Shown: piece after piece, positions 35,461 to 45,273 of the stretch
Numbering within the stretch: position 1 is the stretch's first letter
Layout: the number at the start of each line of letters is the position of its first letter
Assembly (NCBI RefSeq): GCF_033568475.1
Contig: NW_027331831.1
Location: 6,448,001-6,512,000 of the forward strand
Source of the DNA: Henckelia pumila
Taxonomy: Eukaryota > Streptophyta > Magnoliopsida > Lamiales > Gesneriaceae
Direction: 5' to 3'
DNA: 64,000 nt
Notes under the pieces: generated by a model
Told to the model about the DNA's origin: nothing
The model's input: only the letters and a program-made list of their open reading frames with translations
The model's database searches: none
Translations under genes and position numbers: made by a program

Positions 35461-35869
35461 CTCTACCACTCAACACCGTCTTATGTTTCTTTACAACTTT
35501 TCTTCCTCCCTCCTATTTCTGCTTGTATGATTATGATTTCGTAAGAGGTGAAAATATTTTCTGGGATTGTTGCGAAAATCTCTGTCTGTTTGACAGAGAT
35601 CTCCCCGCAGTGTTGTGTTGCGGGGATTATTCGCATCTACGTTTTTGTATAACATTTCATCGCTGTTTCTTTACTAATATTTATTTTATTTTATTTTATT
35701 TTATTTTAATTTTTTGGCCAAGTTACCATTACACTCCTACGATGACATAATAAATTGTAAAAATGATAGCATGATTGTTTTTAGTTAATTTGGGCAACTT
35801 GTAGATAATTTCTTAAATTAAACATAACTTTTAATTTACTTTTTATATTTGTTTTTCCGAAAATGCTCC
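35461..35869. other. promoter side of the NIPA gene and junction to the pararetrovirus
   Basis: The leader of the NIPA gene (minus) should lie directly right of 35460. From about 35640 the sequence turns AT-rich (TTTTA repeats at 35684-35710) and runs into the virus copy. No TATA box was assigned. Confidence 0.4.
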
Positions 35870-37311
35870 TGTCTTTATTTTAATCATTATTATTTCTTGA
35901 ATTATCAAATGTGGAATCGGATTCAAAATCTGATTCACTTGATTCATTAAGATAATAAATATTTTCATCGTCGGATGAAAATTCAATTGTTTCTACTGGA
36001 TAAAATCCTATATTTCTTCAAGAAGTTTAACTTTATTTTTCTTTTCGTTTCGTTTTGGACATTCATTTGCATAATAACATTCTTCATTGCACAACCAACA
36101 TGTGCAGTTCTTTCCTTCACCTTTTGGGCAAGGTGGCTTTTTATTATCAAACTTTTTATAAAATTTTCTTTTATAAGGTTTTCTGAAGAAATTTCTTCTA
36201 AATTTCTTTTTCTTATAGGGAATAAATTTCCTATTAAAAGATTTATAAGGTTTATTTAATTTATTATGTTTCTGTCGTTTTAAATGTTTGTGTGACATGT
36301 TTGTTTTACAACCGTATTCTTTTACTGTGAATTTCATTTTGTCACAAAAAAGTTTATTGTTTTGTTTGTAAGATTTGGATATTCTTTTATTTAATATTAC
36401 TTCATGACATTTCTTTGTTATAACGTCTTTAATAAATTTAATAGCTCCTCCTAGTATTTTGGCATAAGCACTAGTTAAGAATTCATCTTTACTATTTATT
36501 GGTATATTAGATATTTTATTAAAAATATTTAATTTATAATGCTATTTTTTATCAGCATCTATTAACTGATAATAGTTTGTTTCATAATCACATATAAATT
36601 CTTCTAGATAACATAGATTACATAATTTTATATTATCCAGAATAAAAATTGCTCTATTTTTTGTTCTGTATTTTTGGCTACTAAATTAGCGTCATTATTA
36701 GAAACTCCTAAAAATTCTTGGTACAATGCATCAACAAATAGTTCGAAATATCGATGTCCTGTCATTCCTTGTGGTAGATTAGTAATTATTAGGTTTTCAG
36801 CCCAAGTTCTTACTGCTCCTACTAGTGTCATTTTTATCATACCATGAGTTAAAACTTGAATATTCTCACTTTTGTCTAATAATGATGTTAATTAAATTTG
36901 TACTGATAGTTCATTTGCCCAATGATCTATCTTTGATTTTCTTTCTTTGACTGTTGAACAACCTAAATCTAAGATATTCTGTTTCACAAATCCTGATGTT
37001 TTTGATTCTCTAAGAATATCTCTAACATCTTTATAAGATCTATAGTATTGATCTCTGTTATATTTAAATTCTTCATCATCTCTTCCACCACTACCTTCTA
37101 CATTCGTTCGTAGATTTAATCGTGGTCTAGAATCATCTTCAGATTCTGATTCTGAAATATCCATATCTCTGTATTGTTCTGATTCCTGATGTGAATGATA
37201 TAATTCTTCTGTATTTACTCCTATTTGTTCAAAATCAGATGAGTCTGTTTCACTAAATATCTCCATACTTATGTTTGTCATAACTAAGGGGATTTCTATA
37301 CCATGATTCAA
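35870..37311 (-). pseudogene. pararetroviral coat-protein region
   Basis: An acidic N-terminal part (SESESEDDSRPRLNLRTN) is followed by a central capsid part with VGAVRTWAENLIITNLPQG. A Lys/Arg-rich stretch precedes the cysteine knuckle CTCWLCNEECYYANECP, and the region ends in an acidic tail (SSDDENIYYLNESSESDFE). That succession is typical of caulimovirid coat proteins. It is broken in several places. Confidence 0.75.
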
Positions 37312-37718
37312 TTTTGAATGGTGGTTCTTCTTCCATTTTCCTTTTTTCTTTATCTATTGGAAGAACTTCTTTAAGATAGTTTAATATTTCATTACTATGT
37401 CTTTCCTATTCAATTATTAATCTAGTCGTTGCTAAATCAATATATTCTTTGAAATTCTTCTCTAATTCTTGTATTGATAGATTGATCTTATTGATGTTAT
37501 TTTCTAAATCTCCTAGATCTTTTTCTAATTTTATTAAGGACGTCATTGCGATGAGATTGATTCATTAACAATAGCTTGTTTAATTTTAAGAATATTTTGA
37601 TTCATGGTTCCAATATTTTCAAGAATATCTTCATCATTTCTAGCAAATGATAATGATCTTCTTGGTACAGACTGTTTTGTGATTTGGAGGTCATCTGAAC
37701 TTCATCTTTTATAGGGAT

Positions 37719-38773
37719 TTATTTCTTCAATAAATGCTTTCGAGGGTGTTCAATTCTTGTAATATTTTCAAACATTTTTTCAACAGAAATAGTTGGTTTT
37801 GTTGAAATTATTCCTGTTTGAGAATTATTACTTATTGCTAAACCGACAACATAGTTTATATTGATCGGATGGTTTCCTGTTAACATAAGATTATTTCTAT
37901 AAAAGTAATAATCTAATGTTAAAACGTCATTTATGTTTTTATCAAAAAGAGATATATTGTATTGTGGATAAATACAAAATTTCATCTTTTTGTAACATAA
38001 GTTTCCTTCAATTTTTCCAATGATAGAATCCTCAAAATTACGTATCCTTTTGTCACGAACTGTGATTTGTGTATCTATTCCTTCTCGGTAGTGAGTTGAT
38101 ACTATTATTTCAATTCCTCCAATGTGAACATATTTCAGTTCGGATCGTTCTTTTTCACTGGCTTTTGCCATGATGGTATCAATATCTTGAGTTGTTAATA
38201 ACTTCAAAGTATTAGACCTTGATTCGTTATTTATTTTACAAGATCGTTCTTTTGTACGAATCGAATAATAAATTAATTTTTTTTTGGGATTAATAAAATT
38301 TGAAATCTTGCTTAATATTCCTGGTTGGTCTATTAGATTTGTTTTTGAATTAGAAAACCCTGTTTTCTGTATCTCAGCAAACTTATTCTGATTAAATATA
38401 ATATTCAAATTATACTCTTGGGTTCTCTTCAGATTCATCAAACTGACTATTTTGATTTGGAATTGTTACTTCTGTCATTTTAACAGATGATAGAACTTCT
38501 TAATTTTCTTAAGGCTATTAAAAGCCTTTTTGTTGAATATATCTGTTCTAATAAATTCTGAAAATCTTCGAAACTATCAATTGAAGATTGACAATTTTTA
38601 AGATGTTTCAAATTGTTTTCATAATTTTCTATATCAAAATTTATATTTTGAGAATATAAATTAAAGATATTCATTTTTGTATTTTCATACATTTTCCATT
38701 TAGTAAAAATTGTTACTTTTATTATTTTGTTTTTGTTGATCGGATTTCGATAACAAAGTTTGTTCTTATTCAT
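37719..38773 (-). pseudogene. pararetroviral movement-protein region
   Basis: The central open part (240 aa) shows a 30K-superfamily movement-protein pattern: IIVSTHYREGIDTQITVRD, IEGNLCYKKMKFCIYPQYNI, then LTLDYYFYRNNLM. It lies downstream of the primer site, as in caulimovirids. The upstream section (38480-38773) has no recognised domain. Confidence 0.75.
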
Positions 38774-39009
38774 AACATATTGTTATGTCTTCAATTTCAT
38801 CGTTTTCAGAAATTTGAATTATCGTTTTTCAGTTGCTTGAAAAATGTTCTTTTTTATGATTTTTGAAATAAAAGGTTTGGAGACCTTTTATTTTATTCCC
38901 TAATTGATCTATTTGACGTAAATCTTTTAGTAAGATTATTTTATCAAATAAATTTTTAATCTCAATATCTAAAGTTAATCCAGGCATTAATAATCTGTTT
39001 TATTTAACC

Positions 39010-39021
39010 GCTCTGATACCA
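39010..39021 (-). other. tRNA-Met primer-binding site of the pararetrovirus
   Basis: TGGTATCAGAGC on the minus strand is the exact initiator-tRNA-Met complement that defines position 1 of caulimovirid genomes. It confirms the family and strand and shows that the integrated copy is permuted, because the site lies inside it. Confidence 0.9.
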
Positions 39022-39700
39022 GGTTGCGGAATTCTTATGAAAATTCTTATGAATTTCTCATTCATGTTCTATGATGTTTTACAGATCTTTGAATTTCTCA
39101 TTCATGTTTTACAGATCTGATTCATTTATAACAGATAAATGTTTTCCGATTAATTTGGTTCCATTCATAGGTTATTATTATAAATTTTAGTTGATAAATT
39201 GATTCAAATATGGTTAAATCAGAAGTATTCAAACGATATTCATGAAATGTATCATATTCATGATCATCTTCTATTTCAAACCAGTTTTTTATTATTAATC
39301 TTCCATTTCTTATAAAGGATGATGACATGATTAATGTATTTTGACTATTTCTTTAAATTAAGGGTTGTAGGAGATTTGGGAAGGTTACCTTGATTGAATG
39401 AGTCTTGGTTTTGAGCAGAGGCCAAATCCTTGCTTTCCCTTAATGATCACTTGATCAACTGGTACTTGCTTTATGGATTTCCAGGTTTACTCTAACCATG
39501 AATCTTCAATGGTTGGCTTCCAACCTTGTCCTCCTTACGCCCTGCTTGTTTAGTTATTAGCCATAAGGCTTAATTTTGTTTCTGATTTTATGTTTCTTAG
39601 TTTCTGATAGTTTTCATACGTCTTGTATGAACCAGATTGTAAGAAACTTAAGAAGAGAGAGATACTCAAACTTCACTTATTCATTTACAACACAAACATC

Positions 39701-39710
39701 TCCTTTTATA
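39701..39710 (-). promoter_or_regulatory. TATA box of the pararetroviral long-transcript promoter
   Basis: TATAAAAGGA on the minus strand, in the context CCTATAAAAGGAGATG, lies in the long intergenic region upstream of the primer-binding site. This is where the 35S-type promoter sits in caulimovirids. The CT-rich stretch downstream on that strand resembles a transcript leader. Confidence 0.6.
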
Positions 39711-39840
39711 GGCGTGGAGAAACGCATACAGTGGTAAAAATAAAGGAAGAGGGGGACCATGCTACATAATGAAAAACATCTCATTTTACATCTGAGTGGA
39801 TGCCTTTCACATGTGGTGTGGTACACGATTTCATTTGTTT

Positions 39841-41008
39841 TTACATTGTGTCACTTTCTGAATCACTGGTATATTCGGACCATTTTTTTATTGGTTTGTC
39901 TTCTTTGACAGCTGATTTGTCATCTTTGACAGATGCTTCTTCTATCTGAATGGGTTGGCAATGTCCATATTTGTGAGTGGAAATCATTGTTCTTAGTCTT
40001 TGACATAGCATTTGTTGGGTTTCTCGGGTCATGTCAACTCTTGCTTCATAGATTGGAGCTTCGAATTGAGATAACATGGCTTGTTCTTTCTTTTGGATTG
40101 TCTCCTTGTGTCCAGTGGTTAATAAAATTTTACTGGTTGCAAAATTTATTTTAACCTTTGAGTTTCCATCAATCTTTCTTGTCTTTGAGATCATGTCAAT
40201 CAATGTCTTTATTCTTATCTCAAGAAGTGTTGATATATCCATTACTGGTTTCTCTTCATTTGATCCTTCAAATAAAAACTTGTCTTTATTTTTTCGACAT
40301 TGAATGTATATCATCGGCTGATAGAATTTGTCATTTTCCCAATCTGGAAGGGTTGAATGAATACTTAATGTTAACACTGGTTCGTCCTTGAAAACTGCTT
40401 TCTTGAACTGGATAATACTATTTCTCAGTTGATATGGAAATAGTTCTATCTCTTGATTGTTGGGACTGACTTCTAATCCGCTTAATAATCCATTTGAAAA
40501 GAATCTTGCGACTTCATGCGCTGGAGCACCTTGTAGTGTTCTTGCTCTTGATATGCTCTGTGTGTCACAAGTTTGTAGCCAAGATCCTGCAGATGGTTTG
40601 GCTATTCTCAAATAGTTTAGTGTTTCAAATAATTCAGTTTTGAATTTTTCTGGAAAATTTGTTTTTTCAAAAATTGGTTTTTGTGGTCGCAGATTGACCA
40701 TCTTTCTTTCTCTTGTTTCAAGGGTGCTTTTAAACGTCCTTTCTTCTTTTTCATTTTTCTCGGTGTTGGCTGTGACCACCGGTTTTTTCTTCTTTTCTTT
40801 TTTCTTTGTTATCAGTGTTGGCTGTGACCACTGATTGTTTTTCATTCATCTCCATTATTTTGTCAAATGAAGTTGCTAACTTGATTGGTGTTCTTGGTGA
40901 GGATGATGATGATGAGGTTGTCATCTTTTCTTTTATCCTCTGAATTTTTTCATTTATATTCTTTTTCTTTTGTTGAAGAATCTGAATTTCTTCATCTATG
41001 TCAATCAA
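39841..41008 (-). pseudogene. pararetroviral transactivator/inclusion-body-like region
   Basis: By position, between the polymerase and the long intergenic region, this corresponds to the caulimovirus gene VI product that allows reinitiation on the polycistronic RNA. It contains one of the longest open parts of the copy (334 aa). That part has a Lys-rich start, a central block with SAGSWLQTCDTQS and APAHEVARFFSNGLLSGLE, and an acidic C-terminus. I recognise it by gene order more than by sequence. Confidence 0.6.
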
Positions 41009-41049
41009 TTGTTCTTTTAATTGATCTAATTACTCCATCCTGCACAAGA

Positions 41050-41051
<2 letters not shown>

Positions 41052-41104
<53 letters not shown>
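41052..41104. repeat. (TA)n microsatellite, about 25 units
   Basis: A near-pure AT run lies inside the integrated pararetrovirus, close to the start of the transactivator-like frame. A second long TA run lies at the edge of another element at 45160-45200. Confidence 0.9.
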
Positions 41105-41108
<4 letters not shown>

Positions 41109-41232
41109 GTTAGAAATTTAACTCTTTATCGTGAGTAATTCGGATAGTTTTATTATGCGTATCATTGCATTTATGAATTCCTTTGCAAGAATTGAACCAA
41201 TCTTCATGAGATTGATTATTTTACTCATAGAG

Positions 41233-41397
41233 TAATTCATGTTTTTGAATATAAATCTCATTTCATCAATTTATATTCCCCATGCTTTCTAAGGCATGTT
41301 CGGATGACTTGAAGTCATAAAATAATTCATGTTTTTGAATATAAATCTCATTTCATCAATTTATATTCCACATGCTTTCTAAGGCATGTTCGGATGA
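41233..41397 (-). repeat. 90-bp tandem repeat inside the pararetroviral copy
   Basis: A block beginning taattcatgtttttgaatat recurs with a 90-bp period at 41233 and 41323, with few differences. It lies between the RNase H end and the transactivator-like gene. Confidence 0.85.
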
Positions 41398-43404
41398 ATC
41401 ACAATCATTTTCTGGATCACTTAGGATCTCTTTTGTTATTCTGGTACTACGGATAGTATAATTTGGATGAAGTTCTCTAGTTAATGCGTCGGGTAATGAA
41501 TTGTTCGTTCCTTTGACATGCTGGATCTCGAACTGATAATGGTTCAATTCCAATTGCCATCTAATTAACCTTGCTGCATTTCTCCCTGCATTTCTTGATA
41601 TTTTTCTTGTCTTGAAATATGTTAAATTCATATTATCCGTTCTTACTAAAAACGGTTTAGAAATAAGATAAATCTCATAATTTCTAATTGTATATATTAA
41701 AGCTAATAATTCTTTTTCATTTGAATGATAATTTAGATGTGCACCTTGAAAAGTTCCTGATGTATAATTACATAATTCTTCATTATTCCTAGTAGCTGTT
41801 TTAGTAAGTTATTCTAAATTTCTTTCTCCTGTATATGCTTTTAAACATGCTCCCCAGTATTCATCTGAGGCGTCTGTTTCAATTATTATTATGTATTTAT
41901 TTGAAGGAAAATATAATTCGGGAAGATTACTAATTATCTTCTTTTTAATAGTGTCAATATAATTAGTATCTTCTTTAGACCATTTCCACTTATAGTCTTG
42001 TTTAAGTTTTGCCTGAAGAGGTTTTCTGATTTCTGCAAGTTTCTTAATGTAATTTCCAGAATAAGTTAATAATCCTAAAAATCTTCTTAATTGATCTTTA
42101 TCTTTGATTTCACTAGGAAAATCGTGAATTTTCTTAAGTATATGCTGTTGTAAACAATGTTTTCCATCTTCTATTTGTAATCCTAAATAATTTATTTTTG
42201 TTTTAAATAATTGTGCTTTCTTTTCAGAAAGTATAATTCCATCTTTATGACAAATATCTAATACTGTCATGAGGTCTTTATAATGTTGATCTAGTGTTTT
42301 TGAATAAATTAATATGTCATCTATATAAACACAACAAAAATCTACATATGATTTAAAAAATTCATCCATATATCTTTGAAAGATACCTGGTGCTTGTTTA
42401 AGTCTGAAAGGTAATACAGTCCATTGATACTGTCCTTTTGGACAACTGAATGATGTAAGTAATTGTGTTTGTGGTTCTAGCTGAATTTGTCAGAATTCTG
42501 ATTTACAATCTAAACTGGAGAAATATTTCATTCCTCCTATATAAGATAGTAAACCATTCTTGTTTGGGATGTAATATTCATCCATAATTGTTGCATTATT
42601 CATTTTTCGATAATCAATTACCATTATTTTCTTATCAGTGTCTTTCTTACTGACATAAAAGGCTGGTGAAGAGTGTGGACTCTTATTTGGGATGATTATC
42701 TTAAGTTTTAGTAATTCTTGAACCTCTTTTTCGAATATTTTTACATCATCCATGTTGCATCTTCTTGGTGCTTCACGGATTGTGATATTAGGGTCTTTAA
42801 GTTTTATTGAAGCAATGAATTGTTTTCTTTTCTTAATTTTATCCTGAGGATTTTCAGAACAAATATCATGAAATTTCTTCATGATTTCTTTTTCATGATT
42901 AATTGTTAAAATATTTTTTATTTTTAGTTCTATTGGATTTGTATTTCGTTTATGAAAATTCTTTGTAAATCCTTCATTTTTTACACGAAATGCTGTTCAT
43001 ATTTTAGGAATATAAATCATTGATGATCCTTTGTTTAAAGTTATGTGATTTTCAAATTGTGGAAAAGAAAGATATTCTCTTAAAAAGTTATTTCATATTA
43101 TAATGTTCATTCCTGATTCTATTTGGTATATAATGGGTATTACAAATTTTGTTTTCTCAATTTCTATTTTTAATTTTTCTGCTACTGTATCAAGCATGAT
43201 TATTGATCCATCTCCTATTCGAACTTTTAATCCTTTATCATATTTCTTCCAATAATGATTTGAAAGTATATGTTTGCTTCCTAAACACATACTTGCTCCT
43301 GTATCAACATAAGCATGTATATGATATGGTTTATGTTCTTTGATTTTAATTTGAATTTTTATATATATACTATTTGGATTGGTTTTGTTTTTATTATTAT
43401 CCAT
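41356..43404 (-). pseudogene. pararetroviral polymerase region (protease, RT, RNase H)
   Basis: The protease domain, with the AYVDTGASMCLGSKHIL motif, is at the start (about 43090-43404). The reverse transcriptase follows (about 41810-42880), with VIDYRKMNNATIMDEY, FSSLDCKS and the catalytic YIDDILIYSK. RNase H is at the end (about 41360-41800), with WQLELNHYQFEIQHVKGTNN then LPDALTRE. The region is recognisable throughout but not open, with several breaks. Confidence 0.88.
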
Positions 43405-43440
43405 TCTCTCAATTTTTTTGTTTTGTTTTTTGTTTTTTTT

Positions 43441-44018
43441 AAAGAATTTTAAGAGATAAGGGTATAATTGGTATTTATAAACAAAAGTTTCTCTCTCCAG
43501 GGAGTTGAAAGTAAGTTTTATTTATGTAGAGATTTATAAATAAGTTATAAATTGGTTTAGGGAGTGATTGACAATTAACCCTTAATTTTAACGTATAACT
43601 TGAGCTGTAACACAAAATACGAAGTCTTATTTTTTTTAATGACATGATAATTTGCATCGCTATCTTTCGGTGTGTATTGTTAAATTTTCGGATTAATGCA
43701 TTGACTACCTATTTTACATGTTAATCCAAGAATGTGTTAGTAGAAGAAATAGAACTCTTGATAAAAGTAAAGGGTTCACCTATTCCTTTGACACTCATTT
43801 GAAGATAAAATATGAAGCCTTGTTATTTATATTGAACAATGTATTTTAACATTCCACAAATCTTGAGAAAAGTCCTTTTCTTTTTTTTATCGAGTGAACG
43901 ATACTAATTTACAAAAATTATTCTGTTGTTGTTCTCGAGCAATATTTGAATTTATGGAATTGTACAAAAATAACATTCTATTTTTGTTTCGGCATTTAAA
44001 CATGTTCATGAATTCAAT
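43441..44018. other. intergenic stretch right of the pararetrovirus
   Basis: AT-rich DNA with no gene. A weak SINE-like head (agaactcttgataaaagt) appears near 43740 but cannot be joined to a body. Confidence 0.4.
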
Positions 44019-44210
44019 TTTTTTTACCAATATTTTATTAGGCAAGACGACTTGCACAAGGTTGACCCTTATGTGGTTTATATGAGTAGAGTGTCTTGTA
44101 GGTCATTACATTAGTTTGAGGTTAACTGATCAATTCTACGCTATTACTTGGGTTATTTAATATGCACCGAAAAGTAGCGGTTATGAACTACAACATTGTA
44201 AAAAAAATAT
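44019..44210 (+). mobile_element. old SINE copy, family A
   Basis: The blocks accaatattttattaggc, tgcacaaggttgaccc, ttatgtggtttatatgag, attacattagtttgagg, atgcaccgaaaagtagcgg and a closing A-run follow the family-A body in order. Many substitutions mark it as old. The tRNA head is not clear. Confidence 0.55.
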
Positions 44211-44559
44211 TACTATGTTGTCTATAAATAACATGGATCTTATACATATATATATACAATTTTGCTATGTTGCTCACCCACCGTGCCCACTCCATGTGCC
44301 CATCGTAGGTAGGTGTATATATATATATAGATATGATGCTCCCTAAATATAAGGGTCTGGTTCGATCCAAACCCATCAACCCGTGCCAGAAAAAATTGTT
44401 CAGATCCCCAAAAAATAAGTTTATGGTTGAGTCCAAGTGGCCGACCTGACCCCTGTCTGGGTAGAAAAAAGTTCGACCCGAACCCGACATCCCATTCTTT
44501 GGAAAGTGCCCCAAAATCCATTAAGTCCTATCATATGGAAAGCCTAAATTGGATAAAAA

Positions 44560-45119
44560 TCCAACCAACACAAAAAGGTAATAGCTATGGTTCAAGCCCC
44601 AACTGATGAGCCCATTGGGCCAAGCCAGTACTAGGTAACATAGAGGCCCGACCCGGGCCCAACATCTGAAAGCTTGGATAATCGGAAATATTTGAGGATC
44701 TTTAATAGATAAAGATAAGCTACAACAAATTCGAGATTTGATCAGATATTAGGTCGGTTCAAGAGTCCTAGCCGCCATAGTGACTGAGTTTTACCTACTT
44801 TAGTCTCTTACCTTGAGTAGAGTCCTACCCTAACCCTAATAGGAATTCTACCATGGTAACTCACCCCTCCAGTCTCTATAAATACCAGATATCTCTTATG
44901 GTTTTACACATTCACTTCTATTCACGCATCCACTCATTTTTTCTTTCACTTTATTGCTCTCTCTATAACTTTTTGAGCACTGACTTAGACATCGAAGGGG
45001 TCACGCGGCGTCCTCTAACGAAGTTATCGTCTGTACAGAACACGACCCGACCCAATTTGTTGAAGATTTGAAGATCCGTTCTACTAGATCAGACCCGAGC
45101 TAAAATTTTGGTAACATCA
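44560..45119 (+). mobile_element. probable LTR remnant (Ty3/gypsy Tat-like)
   Basis: A promoter-like CTATAAATACC (about 44876) is followed by a CT-rich stretch, gagcactgacttagacatcg, gaaggggtcacgcggcgtcc and finally aattttggtaacatc. I associate this succession with LTRs of Tat/Ogre-like plant retrotransposons. No internal coding region, partner LTR or target duplication was seen, so it is at best a solo LTR. The left end is uncertain. Confidence 0.4.
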
Positions 45120-45120
45120 A

Positions 45121-45125
45121 TATAT

Positions 45126-45201
<76 letters not shown>
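45121..45201. repeat. compound (CA)n(TA)n microsatellite
   Basis: About 14 CA units are followed by about 20 TA units, between the LTR-like remnant and the hAT transposon. Confidence 0.9.
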
Positions 45202-45202
<1 letters not shown>

Positions 45203-45273
45203 CATGCAATTCATATTTGTTGACTCATAATTTATTATCCTCTTTTGGTTATAGTTTATTCCGATATGAATTC

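Larger units (their letters stand above)
35870..43440 (-). mobile_element. endogenous pararetrovirus (Caulimoviridae), one permuted genome copy
   Basis: Reading the minus strand from 43440 down, the parts are aspartic protease, reverse transcriptase and RNase H, a transactivator-like protein, a long intergenic region with TATA box and tRNA-Met primer site, a 30K-type movement protein, then a coat protein region ending in a zinc knuckle and acidic tail. This is the whole caulimovirid gene circle opened between coat protein and polymerase, about 7.6 kb. It is a fossil broken in roughly ten places. The genus is unassigned: separate or loosely fused MP and CP upstream of pol and a TAV-like gene suggest a caulimo/soymo/solendo-like lineage rather than a badnavirus. 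No integrase is present, so insertion was probably by illegitimate recombination. Ends are approximate and no target duplication was seen. Confidence 0.9.

Noticed and set aside
36008-40391. Plus-strand ORFs across the pararetrovirus
   Set aside because: They are hydrophobic, Phe/Ser-rich antisense shadows of the viral frames.
44188-44521. Two overlapping minus-strand ORFs of about 100 aa
   Set aside because: They fall in LTR-like and SINE sequence with TA repeats (poly-IYIY), so they are repeat artefacts.
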